DNA of 64,000 nucleotides. Origin: Enoplolaimus lenunculus. Taxonomy: Eukaryota; Nematoda; Enoplea; Enoplida; Thoracostomopsidae. Position 1 is the stretch's first letter; every line of letters begins with the position of its first letter. The stretch lies in contig JASANG010001643.1 in the NCBI GenBank assembly GCA_030248215.1, positions 1 through 64,000 on the forward strand, in the 5' to 3' direction. Below are positions 61,104-64,000 of this stretch, piece after piece. Below the pieces are notes generated by a model, which had not been told where the DNA came from, did no database searches, and saw nothing but the letters and a program-made list of their open reading frames with translations. A program made the position numbers and the translations under genes.

Positions 61104-62181
61104 TTTCTCGTTCTTCGTCGTTTTGTTCCTCCTCTTCCTTATTGTCCCCAGCATGCCTTCTCTTATAGCGTTTTCCATTACTGAAATCTTCTAGGAGCCC
61201 GGTCCGATCCACATGGTCTCTGCCACCATGAATTAACTGAAGCGCCATATCTTCCAGTGCTTGGCTAGTATCCTCTGTCTTTTTTACTGGAATTTTATTC
61301 AGTAAAAGACACGACTCTTTTTTGTTTGATTCGTCTCGCTTACTGCCGCGCTGAGTTTTAACTTTCCTAAAAAGTAATTTTTAAACTTGCTGTAAAAGCA
61401 AGACGTTTCAAAAACCATTAAAAGAATACTCCAAATTATTAGACCAGAACAACTAACAAACGTTGCATGGATACAAAATATTTTTGCAGAACATGACGTC
61501 AGCCCAAAGGAAGGTGAAAACAATAATTAAAACCGTAGTAATTTTTCGCATTCTAAACATAGCCATTTTCATTATTACCATAACTTATTCAATAATTTAG
61601 CGCCCAAATTATTGCTCAGCCAAAATTATCGGCGGATCCAGGACTTTCTGGCTGGAAGACACTTTTCTCTTTCGAACTAAATCATTATATTAGGAGCTTA
61701 GCAAATATTTACAGTTATAGGATAGCGAATTACACTGCGACACCTCATGTTTCGTCAAACGCATGTTGCACCAGCTTTATATTTTACAGCTGCTACAGAA
61801 AAGATTATCATGTAATAATTAAAACAACTGTTTGAACTTCTATCAAACTCACTTCGATTTCTTTCTCTCGTTTCTTTCTTCGTTGTTACTTGCCTTGCCA
61901 GTATCACCATCCAGCTTGTAGTATTTCTTCAGCTGTTCTGTGCTGGACACTCCAACTGGTCGGCCCCGTTTATCAACCGTATATTTGAGGGTAAACTGAG
62001 GATCAGAAAACATCGACTGAAACCGAGAATCAACCGCAACGCGATGTTGAGATGGGCGTTTTCGGCGAAATTTTGGATCCGAAATTATATGAGCGAAGCG
62101 AGGGTCACGTACAATGCTTGCTATCGTCTTGTCAGGCTGCGGTCCCTTATGCGACGATGTAGATTTGGTTTTCTTAGTCAT
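55844..62181 (-). CDS. ESF1: ESF1, nucleolar pre-rRNA processing factor
   Basis: Nucleolar protein needed for early pre-rRNA cleavage and 18S rRNA production. Eight exons, all in phase: 62181-61853, 61366-60651, 59437-59219, 58728-58561, 58402-58254, 57749-57585, 57456-57200, 56684-55844; 947 residues. The N-terminus has paired motifs VRDPRFAHIISDPKFRRK and VDSRFQSMFSDPQF, then a very acidic Glu/Asp region with a long Glu run. The conserved core reads RRLAICHMDWDKIRAIDLL, SVKIYPSEFGKERIAHE, ELQKLKYYYAV, DTSDTAAAIYAACDGIEYE and MDLRFVPDDMEF. The C-terminal NUC153 motif is DERFSAIYNLDLYNIDPSDP followed by AFKKTEAMERLLKEK. The ATG at 62181 is chosen because MTKKTK precedes the conserved block; an AG acceptor-like site lies two bases before it. 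Exon 5's acceptor (TTGTAG at 58403) is set by phase. A hAT-like element sits in intron 2. Confidence 0.95.
60087..60609 (+). mobile_element. hAT-like CCGG element in ESF1 intron 2
   Basis: Ends CAGGGTGCAACCGGGATTCC and the inverted TTTAGGTTGCACCCTG. Flanks CCTGTAGT and TCTATAGC could be an 8-bp duplication with changes. Blocks of TCCGGTTCCGG lie near both ends and the centre is AT-rich and non-coding. It ends 41 bp from the exon 2 donor, and a related fragment is at 11850-12160. Confidence 0.75.
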
Positions 62182-62617
62182 TGCTGAACACCAGTAATAA
62201 TCAGTTGTTGAAACGAGTACTTGAAACAAAATTCACACAACTGCAAATACAAACCACTAGGCTTATATTGTTCAAAACTAAGTCAAAATGAACAGTAGTT
62301 TGATGATGATACCTGTTTCAAACTCTTTTTCCAGTTTTGACAAATTATAGTCCTGTTGAAACACCGCATCTATAAGAAATAGATGCCGTTTGATTGCAGC
62401 TTCATCTACCGTTTTTGTCTCTTCTTAAAAATCAACAACTGCAAGCTGCAAAATCATCTATGCCCCATTCCACGATCAATGAACCATTCAAAATCACTAT
62501 AGACGACATTTCAATACTAATTATATTATAAAGACGATAAAATCACCTACCAGAAACAAGCGCTTTGAGTGTAATCACGTGTCGAATCCAGACGATAAAC
62601 TTATTCCTCTCCGGAAC

Positions 62618-63467
62618 TCAAGCGTGATTTTGCAACACAGGCAATGGTTGATTGATATACGTTTCGTTATCAAAACGAATAGGAATCGCGTAGGGTCCGT
62701 AGTAGTCAATAACGTACGCAGAGCCGTCTGAAGGTCCAACAATCTAAAAACAACCAAATGAAACTAACAACAAAGCAAAATGAACTAAAAGTAATAAATG
62801 TGTTACTGATCGTTTCAAGAAACAAGCAAAATATTAAAAATTAAAAAGTAATACAAATCAATCGGTATTCAAGCATCATACACCATTACTTGACAAGTCC
62901 GTTATTCGCATTCTCAACTGTGCGTAGCATCTATTGCCATTTAGTGTTATCTGGTCTCCAAGTAAACAATATGCGATAGCTACATAAAGTCTGAAAATAT
63001 AAAAACCCGCCACTTACAAGTTCGCACTCTCATTTGTTACCTGCAATGCAATTAAAATCACATCAACCAAATAAAACAACAGCATAAACCCAAACGTCGT
63101 TAGCTTGAACAAACCTGCAAAACGAAATGCAACGCATCGTACTGTAATTTTGTAAAATAATAAAGAGAATTGCAAACCGCGTCGCCTACAGCCATCGCTT
63201 TGAAATTACATATTCCAGCCAAATATAATTAAAAACTACCACGTTTATTCTATTTTGACATGGAATCTAGCACTACCAAAAACACCTCGCATGATTGTCT
63301 TTGAGGGTTGACAAAGTCACCAGCTTTTTAAGCTTTGCATTTTATTAATCTACAATTCAAATAAATAAGACTAACCGATCGTAATATATCCCAAATAAAA
63401 GCGATCAACGCCTAACCATCCAAGGAAAACAGACAACAAAACCGCTGTTCGATAATCTTTACCGGTT
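62618..63467 (-). CDS. TM2D1: TM2 domain-containing protein 1 (3' part)
   Basis: A conserved two-pass membrane protein whose fly orthologue belongs to the Notch-linked TM2D trio (with almondex-type relatives). Three exons are visible: 63467-63376, 63114-63041 and 62743-62618. The TM2 domain reads YRTAVLLSVFLGWLGVDRFY, LGYITI|G, LFKLTTFGFMLLFYLVDVIL; the DRF-type motif between the helices is kept. The last exon gives IVGPSDGSAYVIDYYGPYAI and ends LPVLQNHA, close to the IVGPSDGSSYVIDYYG of TM2D1 and not TM2D2 or TM2D3. Introns are phase 1 and 0 with normal signals (the first visible exon's acceptor, TTTAAG at 63468, is weak). The signal peptide and Cys-rich ectodomain exons were not found between 63468 and 64000 and probably lie outside. 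It shares strand and orientation with ESF1, 436 bp upstream of it. Confidence 0.9.
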
Positions 63468-64000
63468 CTTAAATCAATTTTATTCGACACAGTGTTTTAA
63501 TTAACTTCGATAGTAAAAGTTTATTACGCTGTGCCCAACTCCACCGCCAAGAATTCATTCTAAGTGAATACATGTCACTCACAAATAGTGATTTTGTTTG
63601 TAGGTCAAACTAATGCAAAGTCTTTATCCACTCTTGAACTAAGCAGCCCTTAAGACGCCAATGAAGAGAATTAGTCAATGAAACACAAAATGGCAATCAC
63701 GAAATTTAGCGGGCAGTAATCGTCGTTGATTTGCAATCATGAAGTACGAAGGCGGTGATTATAAAGATCTGTTTGCAGGTTTAACCAAAATTTTACATAA
63801 ATTTTCATAATGAATGTTAGCTTGCACACACAATGTTACAATATTTTCATATACGTAAAATGTAGCCAGGTTGGAATCGGATATCCGAGTCCAGTTTAAT
63901 ATCCGGTAAAAGCCGATATCTGTATCCGGTTGCTGTATGCAGTACAAACCTACCGGATGTTGGATATTTACGGTTGTAGTTTCAAAATTCAAATAAAACT
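63468..64000. other. 5' side of TM2D1, no exon found
   Basis: I see no Cys-rich exon here. A degraded GGATATCCGAG/ATATCCGGT stretch at 63868-63960 resembles the CCGGATATCC pieces at 54286 and 49215 and is probably transposon-derived. Confidence 0.4.

Noticed and set aside
60595-61248. Plus-strand open frames opposite the ESF1 acidic exon and opposite cactin exon 6
   Set aside because: They are antisense shadows of low-complexity GAA/GAT-rich coding sequence; the minus-strand frames match known proteins and splice in phase.
62182-62229. An N-terminal extension of ESF1 upstream of 62181
   Set aside because: The upstream frame has no ATG (it would need TTG) and contains an acceptor-like TTCAG right before the ATG; MTKKTK fits the family's start.

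Overview
The window is nuclear DNA of an animal (AT-rich, GT-AG introns of a few hundred bases, metazoan genes, dense small DNA transposons and tRNA-derived SINEs). The species cannot be fixed from the sequence. AG acceptor-like sites just upstream of several start codons would suit a lineage that uses spliced-leader trans-splicing (for example a tunicate or flatworm), but this is only a hint.

Positions 1-16331 form one giant inverted repeat. Its arms (1-3786 and 12573-16331, roughly 97-98% identical by eye) each carry a three-exon gene for a secreted, GPI-anchored Ly6/uPAR (quiver-like) protein, so the two copies point toward each other. The right copy (13422-15736, minus strand) is fully open. 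The left copy (595-2925, plus strand) has frame-shifting indels. Between the arms lie inner inverted flanks (5121-5790 and 10562-11231) and a 180-bp satellite that itself switches orientation at about 7541. On the left, a tract of almost pure T (3787-5120) occupies the place, and nearly the exact length, of unrelated sequence on the right (11232-12572), which holds a TTTCCCGCC-rich minisatellite and a hAT-like fragment. The left end of the repeat may lie outside the window.

Positions 16332-27683 hold no gene I can support, only a mosaic of short repeats. From 27684 to 33553 on the minus strand is a PI3-kinase regulatory subunit of the short p55/p60 type (nSH2, iSH2 coiled coil, cSH2) with an unusual linker, an insertion in cSH2 and a long tail. 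Positions 33554-39443 are repeat-rich, with two unassigned possible terminal exons. CACTIN (seven exons, minus, 39531-44000) follows, then a repeat-rich stretch with another unassigned exon, then SF3B5 (two exons, plus, 47714-48223).

Positions 48224-55843 are another transposon mosaic (hAT-like, Tc1/mariner-like and a CCTAAG-rich MITE family). The last block on the minus strand is ESF1 (eight exons, 55844-62181), with TM2D1 (three 3' exons, 62618-63467, 5' end not found) upstream in the same orientation. CACTIN and SF3B5 both act in the spliceosome, ESF1 in pre-rRNA processing, the PI3K subunit in growth-factor signalling and TM2D1 in the membrane; they appear to be ordinary neighbours rather than a functional cluster. 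No retrovirus-like element, CRISPR array, rRNA or intact tRNA gene was recognised.
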